Assembly: GCA_004151065.3 (NCBI GenBank)
Contig: NWUY0303936693.1
Location: 1 to 10,127 of the forward strand
Direction: 5' to 3'
DNA length: 10,127 bases
Source: Larix sibirica
Lineage: Eukaryota > Streptophyta > Pinopsida > Pinales > Pinaceae
Part shown: positions 1 to 7,863 of the stretch, piece after piece
Layout: the number at the start of each line of letters is the position of its first letter
Position numbering within the stretch: position 1 is the stretch's first letter
Notes under the pieces: generated by a model
Database searches by the model: none
Seen by the model: the letters and a program-made list of their open reading frames with translations, nothing else
What the model was told of the DNA's origin: nothing
Program-made: the position numbers and the translations under genes

Positions 1-873
1 TAGTTCTATGTTTTGTCTTATTTGTTCTAGATTCGCGTTGAACTAGGGAGATCTGGCTCGCGTCCGCTCGAGTAGATTGTCCAATAATAATTTTCCACCA
101 GAAGTGGATGTTTTCCAAGGGTCGAATGTTTTATCGCCTCTTTTCTATGGCCTTTTGATCAATGTGGGAATCCAATTGAATTGGAATCAAATAGAAGCAG
201 AAGTGAAGGAAGGAATCAAGAGATTGTATCAAAAGGCAATCATGGAACTTGCAATGGGTCGAGTTAGAGGCGTCAAAGGAATAAGTGCACAAAATATTCT
301 GAGGATCTTCTCAAAATGGTGTGTGGTGTAGATGTATCGGTTGCTCAATCAACAGATATGGTAGAAACAACAATGGTAGGAAAGGCGCGTCGGAAGTACT
401 TCAGTCTCTACTCATTGGAAGAATATGGAAAAAAATGTTGGTATGAAATGCTAAATTATGTCTCGGAGGCAAAGGTTTTATCAAAAGGTTGGTTTGTTTT
501 CAAATTTGAGAACAAGGAAGATGTAAGTTGCATTTTATAGAGGTATTGGAGCATTGAATCCACTCCAATCTTGTTTAAAAGATGGAAGGCCATGTTTGAT
601 GCAGACAGTGAAATAATGGATGTGGCCCTTGTATGGGTAAAACTACTTAGATTACCTATGGAGTTTTGGAACATGGACTCTTTCATAGATTTTGGGAATT
701 GCATTGGGGCTTTCATTGATGCAGACATGTCTTTCTTATCCACAAAAAGAATGAGTGTTGTTAGGATACTGGTATCTCTAAATATCAGAGAAGGGATTCA
801 TGAGAAAATTGAACTTGTGTGGGGAAAGGAGGTTCGACGAAATAAGTTACATTATGAGGGAATCCCTTTCAAG

Positions 874-915
874 TGCCATAGATGCCACGTTTATGGCCAT
901 ATTGCAAGACACTAT
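874..915 (+). other. Damaged CCHC zinc knuckle in ORF1
   Basis: In frame 1 the residues read CHRCHVYGHIARHY. This fits C-x2-C-x4-H-x4-C except that the last ligand is Tyr. The two Cys codons are at 874 and 883, the His codon at 898 and the Tyr codon at 913. CCHC knuckles bind single-stranded nucleic acid through one zinc ion, so loss of the fourth ligand should abolish metal binding. A single G-to-A change at 914 (TGT to TAT) would explain it. Confidence 0.8.
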
Positions 916-1539
916 TTCCTTTCACCAGAAATTCTTCGAGGACTAAAAAGCAGCTAGAAATGAAGACTGGAGATCACATAGAGGATGTCCAATTGAAAAT
1001 TGGTAGAAAATCCACAGACCCTCCTGATTCACATGTGTCTTTATCCCCAGAGGATAAGAGAAGGGTGTCTTTAGAATTAAGGAATTCTCAAAACATAGAA
1101 GTGGAACAATCGATTGAGGTACATATACAAGTTGATGAATATGACGGCACCTAATTGGATTCTAAACCTACTGAAAGGATTTCAACGGTGACTCTGGGTA
1201 AGGATATTGCCTCTTCCTCTCATATTGTTATTCTAGCAAATTATTTCAATTTGTTGGGAAGTGATTGGAAGGAAATTGACAGACTCTACAAACCCTAAAT
1301 CACAAAATTCTACCCCTCCATCCCCTCTCTTGACGATCTCATATGTCCCTGTTTTGATAGCCCCAATCATCACAACCCTTAATGATCCCCATTCTTATTC
1401 AAAAGGGTTGGGTATCTCTTCTTCTTTAAGCTCATAATATCTTCCTATCCATTTTCATCTCATATCACGGGAAATCCCTAACCTCTCCGGGATTTCATTG
1501 AGTCATTTAGGGATGGGAAAAAACCCTATCTCATCCACT

Positions 1540-1563
1540 AAAGGGAGAGGCCGAGGAAGACCT
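1540..1563 (+). other. AT-hook-like basic motif near the C-terminus of ORF1
   Basis: Frame 1 reads KGRGRGRP in the last 46 codons of the ORF1 frame that ends at 1677. A Gly-Arg-Pro core with flanking Arg/Gly resembles an AT-hook, which inserts into the minor groove of AT-rich DNA. The same segment could instead be a generic RG-rich RNA-binding or nuclear-import patch. The next stop upstream in this frame is at 1435, so the tail from 1438 to 1677 is one open block in line with the ORF2 start. Confidence 0.5.
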
Positions 1564-1673
1564 TCACATCTATCATCAACACATGAACGTGCTCGAAGGG
1601 ATTGGGACAATGGCAGACAACAATCCATAATTGGGGCGCTTGGAGCAAAGAAATCCTCGAAGGGGGTTCCTCC

Positions 1674-1677
1674 ATGA
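1674..1677 (+). promoter_or_regulatory. ATGA stop/start overlap joining ORF1 to ORF2
   Basis: The ORF1 frame (frame 1) ends in TGA at 1675-1677. The ORF2 endonuclease frame (frame 3) begins with ATG at 1674-1676, directly followed by the codons for KIVSFNCRGL, the usual first residues of an APE-type LINE endonuclease. The four-base overlap is the classic layout for termination-reinitiation of the downstream frame on one RNA. That role is inferred from the layout. Confidence 0.7.
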
Positions 1678-2380
1678 AAATTGTATCTTTCAATTGTCGG
1701 GGGTTGGCAAGTCCCGCTAAAAAACTTGCACGGAAACGGTTGGTGCTCACAAACCAACTAGATATCATTCTTCTGCAAGAAACCATGGGTAATGGTGATG
1801 TTGTTTTAAATATTCTGAGAACCACTTTAAAGGATTTGGATTTTGTGACTCCATATGCAAAATGCCTTTGCGGAGGTCTAGCGATCAGATGGAATCCAAA
1901 GCTTATAAAAGCACAAAATTCATGGGGTTTTGAGTCATGGATAGGGATGGAAGTATTTTTGGCTGAGATGGACTCATCTTTCATCATATTAAACATTTAC
2001 AGGCTCTACAATGAGGGAGTACCTTTCTAGGACCTAGTCTTTCATAAATATTTCAACAAGTTAGGAAATGTGATTATTGGTGGTGATCTAAATTTTACAC
2101 TAGGTGCTCATGAAACCTAGGGATTCAAGATGAGGATTGATCCCCTTGCTGATTATTTTGCTAAAAAATTACGTGAAGGAGGGCTTCTGGATGTTGAGCT
2201 GGTAAAAATGAAGCCCACTTGGTCAAATAAAAGGGTTAGAGACAATAGATTTTCCAAAATGCTAGACCGATTTCTGGTGGCAGAAAACCTCCCGGAACAT
2301 AACTTTTTGTTTATACATTGGATTGATTCGTGTGGGGAATCAAATCACCTCCCTATATTTCTAGAATTACAAGGGGGAAC
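1674..2380 (+). other. APE-type endonuclease domain of ORF2, catalytically impaired
   Basis: Frame 3 begins MKIVSFNCRGL, then shows ILLQETM (Glu codon 1779), VIIGGDLNF (Asp codon 2085), and near the end CGESNHLPI. These match the exonuclease/endonuclease/phosphatase fold used by L1 elements to nick the target strand. The family's final motif is Ser-Asp-His; here it is Ser-Asn-His, with AAT at 2343-2345. That Asp helps orient the catalytic His, so the copy should be inactive even without its stops. TAG codons at 2028 and 2118 most likely replaced Trp (TGG). After 2444 the frame moves to +2, where NPDDGG and HFSQNLTRIKKEVQEWAK continue the usual connector. Confidence 0.88.
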
Positions 2381-2449
2381 AAGAAAACTTGCTAGCCATT
2401 TTAAGTTATGTGCGGCTTGGTTAAAGGATGAAGGTTTCCTGTAGCTTCT

Positions 2450-2990
2450 ACAAACTCATGCGTTCCCTATAATCCAGATGATGGGGGACTTGCTGCACTC
2501 CACTTCTCCCAAAACCTAACAAGGATAAAGAAGGAAGTTCAAGAGTGGGCAAAGAATAAAAAAGTAAATGATGAACAAGATCTAAAACAGATTGAGAATG
2601 AAATCAAATCCCTTTATGAATCCAAGGGAGGGGGGCTTCTCCACTCAAGATTCCAAGGATCGATTGAGTGGGTTGGAGTTCAAAAGGAGGAATATTTTAA
2701 AGGAACGGGAGGAAGTATGACGTTTAAAAAGTAGAGCCTTATGGCTAGATTATGGCGATGAAAACACAAAATTCTTTCAAGATTTTGCAAAAGGTAGGAA
2801 AATGTTGAACACTATATGGGGCCTAAAGGATCAAAATAATGTGACAGTTTCTTCTTTTGAAGGACTGTCCATAATGGGTAAATGACACTTCCAGATTCTT
2901 TTCAAAGCTTGATATCGAGTCACCATTGCAGATGTGATTCGTATGTCTCAATTTTTCCTTGGGTTTGTAACTTTAGAGGACAATAAAGAG
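2450..2990 (+). other. ORF2 connector between endonuclease and reverse transcriptase
   Basis: Frame 2 (2450-2632) encodes a charged, probably helical segment (QNLTRIKKEVQEWAKNKK, then DLKQIENEIKSLYES). After a G-rich run, frame 3 continues with LKSRALWLDYGDENTKFF and FAKGRKMLNTIWGLKD, which is the conserved linker that leads into the fingers of plant LINE reverse transcriptases. Stops at 2718, 2883 and 2910 interrupt it. No enzymatic role is assigned to this region. Confidence 0.8.
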
Positions 2991-3930
2991 CTAATGGAGG
3001 AGTTTACAGACGAGGAATTGAAATAGGTTTTGCATAGTTTTCAAAAGGATAAAATCCCAAGCCTAGATGGATGGATGATTGAGTTCTTCCTAGCACTATA
3101 TGATAATCTTGGTCAGGATCTACTTAGGCTTGTCAAATAATCCAGAACAAGGGGCTTCATGCATCCTCCTCTAAATGCCACCTTTATTTCCCTCATCCCT
3201 AAATCAAATCACCCTCAATCAAAGGAGGAATTCTGGCCAGTATCTCTATGCGATCTCACATACAAAGTGGTGGCCAAAATCATTGCAAAAGACTAAAAAA
3301 TGTTCTATCAAAAGTCATCTCTCGTGAACAGTTTGGGTTCCTGGAAGGAAGGAAAATTCATGAGGTGAAAGGTGTAGTACAGGAAGGGTTGCACATCATA
3401 AAAACAAAGAAGATGAAAGGGGCAGTGTTGAAGATCAACCTCTCAAAATCCTATGACTGAGTAAGTTGGTTATTTATGTGCCTTATGTTGACTTATCTTG
3501 GCTTTGATTATTCTTTTATCAAGTGGGTCATGAGCTGTATAACCACAGTCTCCTCTGCGGTCCTTATAAATGGTTCAACATCGCCTTTTTTTTACTCAGA
3601 AAGGGGCCTTCGACAAGGATTCCCATTATCCCTGCTACTTTTTATATTGGTCACAGAAGGACGTAGCAGAGCATTAATTGATGCAAAACGAAGTGGATCC
3701 TTTTCAAGGATATCTATCTCAGCCACTCTTCGTGGATGATGTCCTAATTTTCTGTGATCGAATAATTGGAGATGCAAAGAAACTCATGGAAATTATGGAT
3801 CTTTTTGGGAAAGCCACGGGTATGCAAATAAATGCCAGTAAATCTTCCATGTCCACCATAAATATGGAATATTTTGAAGTCTGTAGATACTCTTTCCTAT
3901 TCCCTATTCCTTTATGAACTGGAGATTTTT
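2991..3930 (+). other. Reverse transcriptase core of ORF2, motif A Asp lost
   Basis: Recognisable blocks are: SFQKDKIPSLDGW (3040s, frame 3); NATFISLIPKSNHP and FWPVSLC (to about 3250); EQFGFLEGRKIHE and GAVLKINLSKSYD (frame 2); SPFFYSERGLRQGFPLS (frame 2, about 3577-3631); and FVDDVLIFCD (frame 3, 3729 on). FVDD at 3729-3740 is the intact metal-binding motif C. Motif A normally reads Asp two residues before the Ser-Lys; here that residue is Asn (AAC at 3437-3439), so one of three catalytic carboxylates is missing. Motif B has Phe where plant LINEs usually have Cys (TTC 3620). A stop at 3458 (TGA, probably from CGA) follows motif A. The jump from frame 2 to 3 just before FVDD also lacks the few residues expected there, suggesting a small deletion. 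Confidence 0.92.
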
Positions 3931-3933
3931 TAT

Positions 3934-4843
3934 GATGGACTAAAATATTTGGGCTTCATGCTTAAACCAAATAACTACAAAAAAGAAGATTAGATTTGGT
4001 TGACAGCAAAATTGGAAAAAAGATTGAATTGTTAGAGTCACAGATGGCTATCAAGAGGAGGAAGGCTCATCCTAGTAAAATATGTCCTGGAAGATATCTC
4101 GGTATATCAAATGTCCTTGGCATGGATTCCAAGAGGCATACTTGAACTAGTAAGGAATATATGTATCAAATTCTTATGGGATGGAAATAATGAAATTTCG
4201 TACTCCCATGGGTTAAGTGGGAAAGAATAACACAACCCAAGATACTGGGCGGATGGGGATTAAAATATATTATTTTATTTTCAAAAAGCTTTAGTTGCAA
4301 AGACTGGGTGGACGCTTCTCACAACACAGTCTTTGGAATGACGTTGTATCCCATAAGTACATTGCCCGGGAAACCCTTGAAGAATTGATACGAAATCCAA
4401 ATAAGAGACACCAATCTGCATCAGCTATTTGGAAGGATTTGATAAATTCCTTTCATATAATTGAGGACGGACTAGCCTGGCGAATTGGAAATGGTTCAAA
4501 TGTGCGAATTGGGGTGGATCCTTGGTCGAGCTGTCAGAACAGACACATTTTTCCTCAACCAGTAATACAACATCTTCATCTTCAGGGCATTTTCCACCTT
4601 GATCAAATTGCAGACCCGATGACTTTGTCAATCTGGAATCAAAGTTGGAAAGATGCTAACAGTTTGGGTTTCCCGGTGGCACTGGTGGATTCATGGAACA
4701 CATATCTCAACACTCTGAGAACTTCCCATGTTCGATTCATTGACAGGCCTAATGAGTTAATTTGGATTTCTGCGCCCCATGGAATTTACACTCCAAAACT
4801 GGGATACGCCAAACTTATGGTAGATTCCCAAAATGAAGAATAG
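3934..4843 (+). other. Thumb/C-terminal region of ORF2 reverse transcriptase
   Basis: Frame 1 reads GLKYLGFMLKPNNY then HRWLSRGGRLILVKYVLE and MSLAWIPRGILE, the typical region after the palm in plant LINEs. Frame 3 gives PWVKWERITQPKILGGWGL from 4206. From 4295 frame 2 is open for 182 codons (NDVVSHKYIARETLEELI, then AIWKDLINSF, GLAWRIGNGSNVRIGVDPW). The stops at 3991 and 4033 sit where Trp would fit. This part lies between the polymerase and the zinc finger and probably binds RNA or DNA, but its precise job is not known from sequence. Confidence 0.85.
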
Positions 4844-5066
4844 AAGTGGTGGTGGAAGGGCATATGGAAATCCAGATGCCCACACAAGGCTAGACTGTTT
4901 ATGTGGTGCTTGATTGCAAATAAGGTACTGACATGGGATAAAATGGCCAAATGATCAATTGAAGGACCAGGCTGGTGCTCTTTGTGTCGCAAACAAGATG
5001 AAACTGCAACACACATGTTCATCAACTGCCCCTTTTTTGTTCAGATTTGGAAAGAATGCAAACAAA
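4844..5066 (+). other. zf-RVT zinc-binding domain of ORF2
   Basis: Frame 2 reads WWWKGIWKSRCPHKARLF, then, after a stop at 4952, GPGWCSLCRKQDETATHMF and INCPFF. The putative ligands are Cys 4976, Cys 4985, His 5012 and Cys 5027, giving C-x2-C-x8-H-x4-C, all present. This matches the zf-RVT family found after the reverse transcriptase in plant LINEs. The TGA at 4952-4954 follows a Lys codon where Arg is usual, so CGA to TGA is the simplest origin. The frame moves from 2 to 1 near 5065, where EWVGANVEDAWKTWV continues the protein. Confidence 0.85.
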
Positions 5067-5210
5067 GGAATGGGTAGGTGCAAATGTGGAGGATGCATGG
5101 AAAACATGGGTTACATCTCTCACAATTGCAAACATCAGAGAATTTCCTTTAATTATAAATTGGGGATAATGGATTGCGAGGAACCGATCTATCTTTCAAG
5201 ATAAACCCTC

Positions 5211-5376
5211 TGTTCTTGACCTCATTGCAATACATTGTTTATATATATTTTCTCATTTCACTTAACAAAAGGATGCTCCTGCTAGCAAAGTAGTGTTCTT
5301 GACCTCATTGCAATACATCGTTTATATATATTTTCTCATTTCCCTTAACAAAAGGATGCTCCTGCTAGCAAAGTAG
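5211..5376 (+). repeat. 83-bp perfect-period tandem duplication inside ORF2
   Basis: Bases 5211-5293 and 5294-5376 are two adjacent copies of 83 bp. They differ at only two sites by my reading: T 5236 versus C 5319, and A 5260 versus C 5343. Because 83 is not a multiple of three, the duplication moves the frame from 1 to 3 between the zf-RVT and RNase H parts. Both copies carry the same TAA (5263 and 5346), so that stop existed before the duplication. No terminal repeats longer than one base mark the junction. Confidence 0.95.
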
Positions 5377-5390
5377 TTCAAGAGGAAAAG

Positions 5391-5827
5391 TTGAATAAGG
5401 ACATTCCATGGGCTTTTTTTGATGGTGCATCACAAAATCAAATCTATGGGGGCGGTGCTATACTATACTTATCAGATTCCATTTTTGTATTAAATTCGAA
5501 TGGGCTTGGGGAATGGAACAAACAATTATGCAAAGCTCATAGCCTCAAAAGAAAAGGATTTCACATCCATCCAAATATTTGGTGACTCAATGAATGTCAT
5601 AAATTGGATAAACAAAACTCAAAAATGTCAAAATATGTTTCTTCTTTCGTTGATTGAAGAGGTGCACTGTCTTGTGGCCAGTTTTGAAATGTTTTCATGT
5701 CAACCGGGAGAGCAACTCCATTGCAGACAAACTCTCCAAAGATGGACTTCTTCTAGCCTATGGACAGTGGAAGATTGCAAATGCACAAAACGGGTCCATT
5801 TTTTTTTCTGCCACCGACCCTTTATAG
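5391..5827 (+). other. RNase H domain of ORF2, one catalytic residue replaced
   Basis: Frame 3 reads IPWAFFDGASQNQIYGGGA with the first catalytic Asp at 5421. After a 1-nt insertion near 5514, frame 1 gives NNYAKLIAS, then IQIFGDSMNVINW (Asp 5584). Frame 2 ends with NSIADKLSKDGLLL (Asp 5726). The D-E-D-D set is therefore D-K-D-D: Lys at 5533-5535 stands where Glu is expected (NNYAEL in related proteins). The spacing between the Lys and GDS is shorter than I expect, which suggests a small deletion. RNase H degrades the RNA of the RNA-DNA hybrid; some plant L1 lineages carry such a domain at the ORF2 end, reported to be of archaeal-like type. Confidence 0.88.
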
Positions 5828-6180
5828 ATGGGATTGCTCCTCGCCCACACTCTCCATATGTATAACTAAAGAGCAACAAATGCGGCATTACCAGTACATG
5901 AAAGTAGAACGGCAGTACAGGATATATGGCACAATCGGCTTCCAGTTATTTTCTGCACAAACTTTATGGAACAGATGTTTCAATTTTTGATAAAACAAGA
6001 TCAATTTGTTTTAGCTTTAATCCTTTTGTAATAATATTTGGGTCGAAAGTCAAGACTGTCTGTAGAGACACTTTTTTGGTAAGACCTTTAGGTCGAGAGA
6101 CATGAAATGCATGGTATACATGCATTATGCAGAATGTAATTTAGTTTCTATTAATAAAATTATGTTTTTTTCCACCAAAA
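5828..6180 (+). other. LINE 3' untranslated region
   Basis: No domain-bearing frame continues past 5827. The region is T-rich with short self-complementary pieces (for example GACCT-TT-AGGTC at 6083-6094) and repeated GGTCGA words at 6041 and 6091. It ends with AATAAA at 6153-6158, a T-rich run and CCACCAAAA. Short AATAAA-plus-A ends are typical of plant LINEs. A 3' stem-loop recognised by the reverse transcriptase is possible here but I cannot show it. Confidence 0.7.
6153..6158 (+). terminator. Poly(A) signal AATAAA of the LINE
   Basis: AATAAA lies about 20 bases before the short A-rich end near 6177-6181 and in the right place after ORF2. It is the only canonical signal in the last 300 bases of the element. 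Plant poly(A) signals are loose, so functional use is inferred. Confidence 0.6.
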
Positions 6181-6285
6181 TATACATAGAGAGTAGTTGA
6201 TTCAAGTCAAGAAGAGACAAGGTTGTGCTATAATTACGAGTAAGGACAAGACACAACAAAACATTAAATTTTGTTACTTTAAGCA

Positions 6286-6436
6286 AGACAAAAACATGAC
6301 CATCGCATGACTATTAGATTATTTTTTACTCCAAGTGAGAGAACTAATATATTGTTGGATTTCCAAACACGGAAATTAAGATGTTGAGAATAATTGGTAC
6401 AGTCTATGATGTGGGTTGACACATTGTGTTATGATG
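6286..6436 (+). repeat. Dispersed direct repeat, copy A
   Basis: This stretch aligns in the same orientation with 8125-8271. Shared blocks include AGACAAAAACATGAC, ACTAATATATT, CAAACAC, AAATTAAG, the 20-base word ATGTTGAGAATAATTGGTAC (6381-6400) and TGTGTTATGA. The blocks are separated by scattered mismatches and small gaps. Copy A has an extra 11 bases at 6295-6311, where CATGAC occurs twice around CATCG. No coding potential is shared. It lies about 105 bases after the LINE end, so it is not obviously part of that element. Confidence 0.85.
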
Positions 6437-7318
6437 TATAATATGCTGATTTTTGGATTCATCCGTTCAACTGTTAGTGGTGACTTTATGAGTAGTAAAA
6501 CAAGGATAACAATGGATTCGAGTGTTTCAGAGGAGTTGTACGAGGTCCATGCTTGTCCATCCACCATATTTCATTATCAAGAGCATTTCCGCACAGTTTG
6601 TTCGTGGTTCTGTGGCGTTTTGATGATTTTTGTCATTTTGAGTTACTATTGAGCATATTTCAATTAAATACACAGAAAGTATTGCTTGGAGCGTATTATC
6701 TAAGGGAAGACCTTCGTGTAATAGCTCGTTGTAACCATAATGGAAAGAACTAAAGGATGGATGATGAAAAAGGGGCTTCCAATGTCTGAAATATCTTAAA
6801 AGTGAATTAACCACATTTTGGCATTAAAAAGGAGTAAAAAGATTTATAAAGTGATTTTAAGTGAATAATTAAAAGGAAAATTTTAGAAGTAGTTAAGAAA
6901 AAATATAAAAAGGAGAACAAGATCTTACCTTCCTCATTATGATTTGATCTCTTATGATGTGCTCTTGGAGCCAAGGTTTTCGTTGGGATTTGAAAAAAAC
7001 CTTTCATTTGCTTGTTGATTGGTTTCGGGGGTGAAAGATTCTTTCCTAACTGGCATGGGTTGATCACTCTTGGAGGGTGTATTTGGGGTTAGAGCTTGCA
7101 CTTAATTGGAGAGCGGCTTCATCTTGAAGAGTTTGAAGTCAAGATTCAGTGATTCAAATGAAAGGTGCAAATCTAGAGAGTGAGAACACTTTCCTCTGCT
7201 TCAGATCTCATTCTAGAGAAAGATGCACTCAACATCTCATCTCTTTATCGGAGTGAGCTAAACTCTACACGATTTGCACATTCTCTGGCGGTTTTTGCCA
7301 GAATAGGGCGATGGGGAA
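6437..7318. other. No recognisable gene; AT-rich non-coding DNA
   Basis: Both strands were read. Short open frames exist (for example 6416-6652 plus, 6527-6814 minus and 6807-7067 minus) but none shows a motif or composition I recognise. The stretch 6780-6920 is very A-rich. A small hairpin with stem TCTGGC/GCCAGA lies at 7284-7302. Confidence 0.6.
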
Positions 7319-7436
7319 ATTGCTGAAATTACAATTTGGGTTGCTGGAATTGAAAATTTGCTGCAGGAATGGATTCAGCGACCTCGATTACCATTGGAGA
7401 GCAATTCCAGCAACCCAAAACTACCATTTCAGCAAT
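7319..7436. repeat. Long foldback (inverted repeat) with about 49-base loop
   Basis: Arm 1 (7319-7352) and the reverse complement of arm 2 (7402-7436) share ATTGCTGAAAT (11 bp) and TTTGGGTTGCTGGAATTG (18 bp), both perfect, separated by a 5/6-base unpaired patch. The loop 7353-7401 contains a further short stem, AATGG at 7368-7372 with CCATT at 7391-7395. An RNA from either strand would form a hairpin of about 118 bases. It could be the source of small RNAs, a MITE remnant, or a chance product of local inverted duplication. The unpaired patch is larger than usual miRNA rules allow, so a miRNA call is not supported. Confidence 0.85.
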
Positions 7437-7579
7437 TACTGTGGGATTTTGGTCAGAAAAACCACCGAAATCTGGGTGCAAATCGTCTATAGTTTAGCTT
7501 AATGCCTCTTTATCTAAGTCGTGTGGGTGAAAAAGTTGTTTGCATATCCCAGAGAAGGGCGATTTACTGCGGACAATGA

Positions 7580-7863
7580 TGGCTGCTATACGAGAGGGGG
7601 CGCACTATTTCATGGAAAACCACATACTATCTGAAGTCACCACAAAATACTAATGCAAGAAGGGTGAATATCTTACCATTATGGGTTGCCCTTTTTAGTG
7701 GAGACTCTCTGTTCACAAACATTCTTGTAGATTGCCTCTTGTCAAGCCTCAAGGAAGTCGTGGACACCCATTACTCAGAGCCTGGTTCATATATTTGATG
7801 TCGGAAACCTCGACGAAATTAGTACTACTGCCAAGGAGATATACACTGCTACAGGAGCTTACT
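7580..7863 (+). other. Weak coding-like stretch, unidentified, one frame change
   Basis: Frame 2 is open from 7580 to the stop at 7796-7798 without an ATG start, and reads like protein in its later part (NARRVNILPLWVALFSGDS, then LLSSLKEVVDTHYSEPGSY). Missing one base near 7793 would let it continue in frame 3 as FDVGNLDEISTTAKEIYT until a TAA at 7863. I do not recognise the family. It could be an exon fragment of a dead gene or a chance open frame. Seventy-two stop-free codons are not rare by chance, so confidence is low. A different frame (frame 1) is open at 7732-7947 over the same bases. Confidence 0.25.

Larger units (their letters stand above)
47..1677 (+). pseudogene. LINE ORF1 remnant (DUF4283, CCHC zinc knuckle, AT-hook-like tail)
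   Basis: ORF1 proteins of plant LINEs are RNA-binding nucleocapsid-like proteins that coat the element's RNA. A DUF4283-like region is visible from about 385 to 740 (ARRKYFSLYSLEEYGKK, then WVKLLRLPMEFWN and GNCIGAFIDADM), followed by YEGIPFKCHRC and a zinc knuckle at 874-915. A low-complexity Ser/Pro/Thr-rich stretch follows, then a basic GRGRGRP segment at 1540-1563 and a stop at 1675-1677. The knuckle's last Cys is Tyr (TAT at 913-915). In-frame stops are at 538, 1152 and 1435. Frame changes lie near 316-331 (frame 2 to 1), 925-955 (1 to 3) and 1270-1298 (3 to 1). The part before 331 shows no clear homology to me; it is included because it is open from 47 and directly upstream. No convincing start codon was found. 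The domain calls are secure, the exact 5' limit is not. Confidence 0.82.
1674..5827 (+). pseudogene. LINE ORF2 polyprotein remnant (EN-RT-zf-RVT-RNase H)
   Basis: ORF2 normally nicks chromosomal DNA, primes reverse transcription of the element RNA at the nick, and here also carries an RNase H. The order of domains is complete: endonuclease 1674-2380, connector to about 2990, reverse transcriptase to about 3930, C-terminal region to 4843, zf-RVT to 5066, RNase H 5391-5827. Stops interrupt it at 2028, 2118, 2442, 2718, 2883, 2910, 3024, 3138, 3458, 3991, 4033, 4841, 4952, 5167, 5263 and 5346. The frame changes near 2450, 2632, 3285, 3725, 3920, 4203, 4283, 4320, 5065, 5294, 5514 and 5700. The change near 2632 falls in a G-rich run; the one at 5514 looks like one extra T. 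The longest uninterrupted piece is 4295-4840. The final stop is most likely TAG 5825-5827 (frame 2, after NSIADKLSK), but frame 1 stays open to about 5865, so the end is uncertain. Confidence 0.93.
1..6180 (+). mobile_element. Decayed plant L1-type LINE (non-LTR retrotransposon), nearly full length
   Basis: Read 5' to 3' on the plus strand, this block has the order expected of a plant L1-clade LINE: ORF1 with a DUF4283-like domain and a CCHC knuckle, then ORF2 with APE endonuclease, reverse transcriptase, zf-RVT and RNase H, then a 3' untranslated region with AATAAA and a short A-rich end. No long terminal repeats, integrase or protease are present, which excludes a Ty1/Ty3-type element. The 5' end cannot be placed: the first codons of ORF1 are unclear and the element may begin before base 1. 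No target-site duplication could be matched between the two ends. All reading frames are broken many times, so the copy cannot supply its own proteins. The 3' boundary near 6180 is judged from the poly(A) signal and the end of A-rich sequence, and could be off by tens of bases. Confidence 0.93.

Noticed and set aside
1503-1996. Minus-strand open frames opposite the ORF1/ORF2 junction (up to 152 codons)
   Set aside because: They are shadows of the endonuclease coding strand, which has clear family motifs on the plus strand.
1-6200. Search for a target-site duplication of the LINE
   Set aside because: The bases after the A-rich end (near 6181-6200) do not match anything convincing in the first 80 bases. 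The 5' end may lie outside the window, or the copies have diverged.
6416-6814. Overlapping open frames on both strands
   Set aside because: They mirror each other on opposite strands, lack any recognisable domain, and the plus-strand frame begins inside repeat copy A.
7284-7302. Six-base stem hairpin TCTGGC/GCCAGA with a GTTTTT-containing loop
   Set aside because: It resembles a bacterial terminator, but the context is a plant genome and there is no gene before it. Short hairpins of this size are common.
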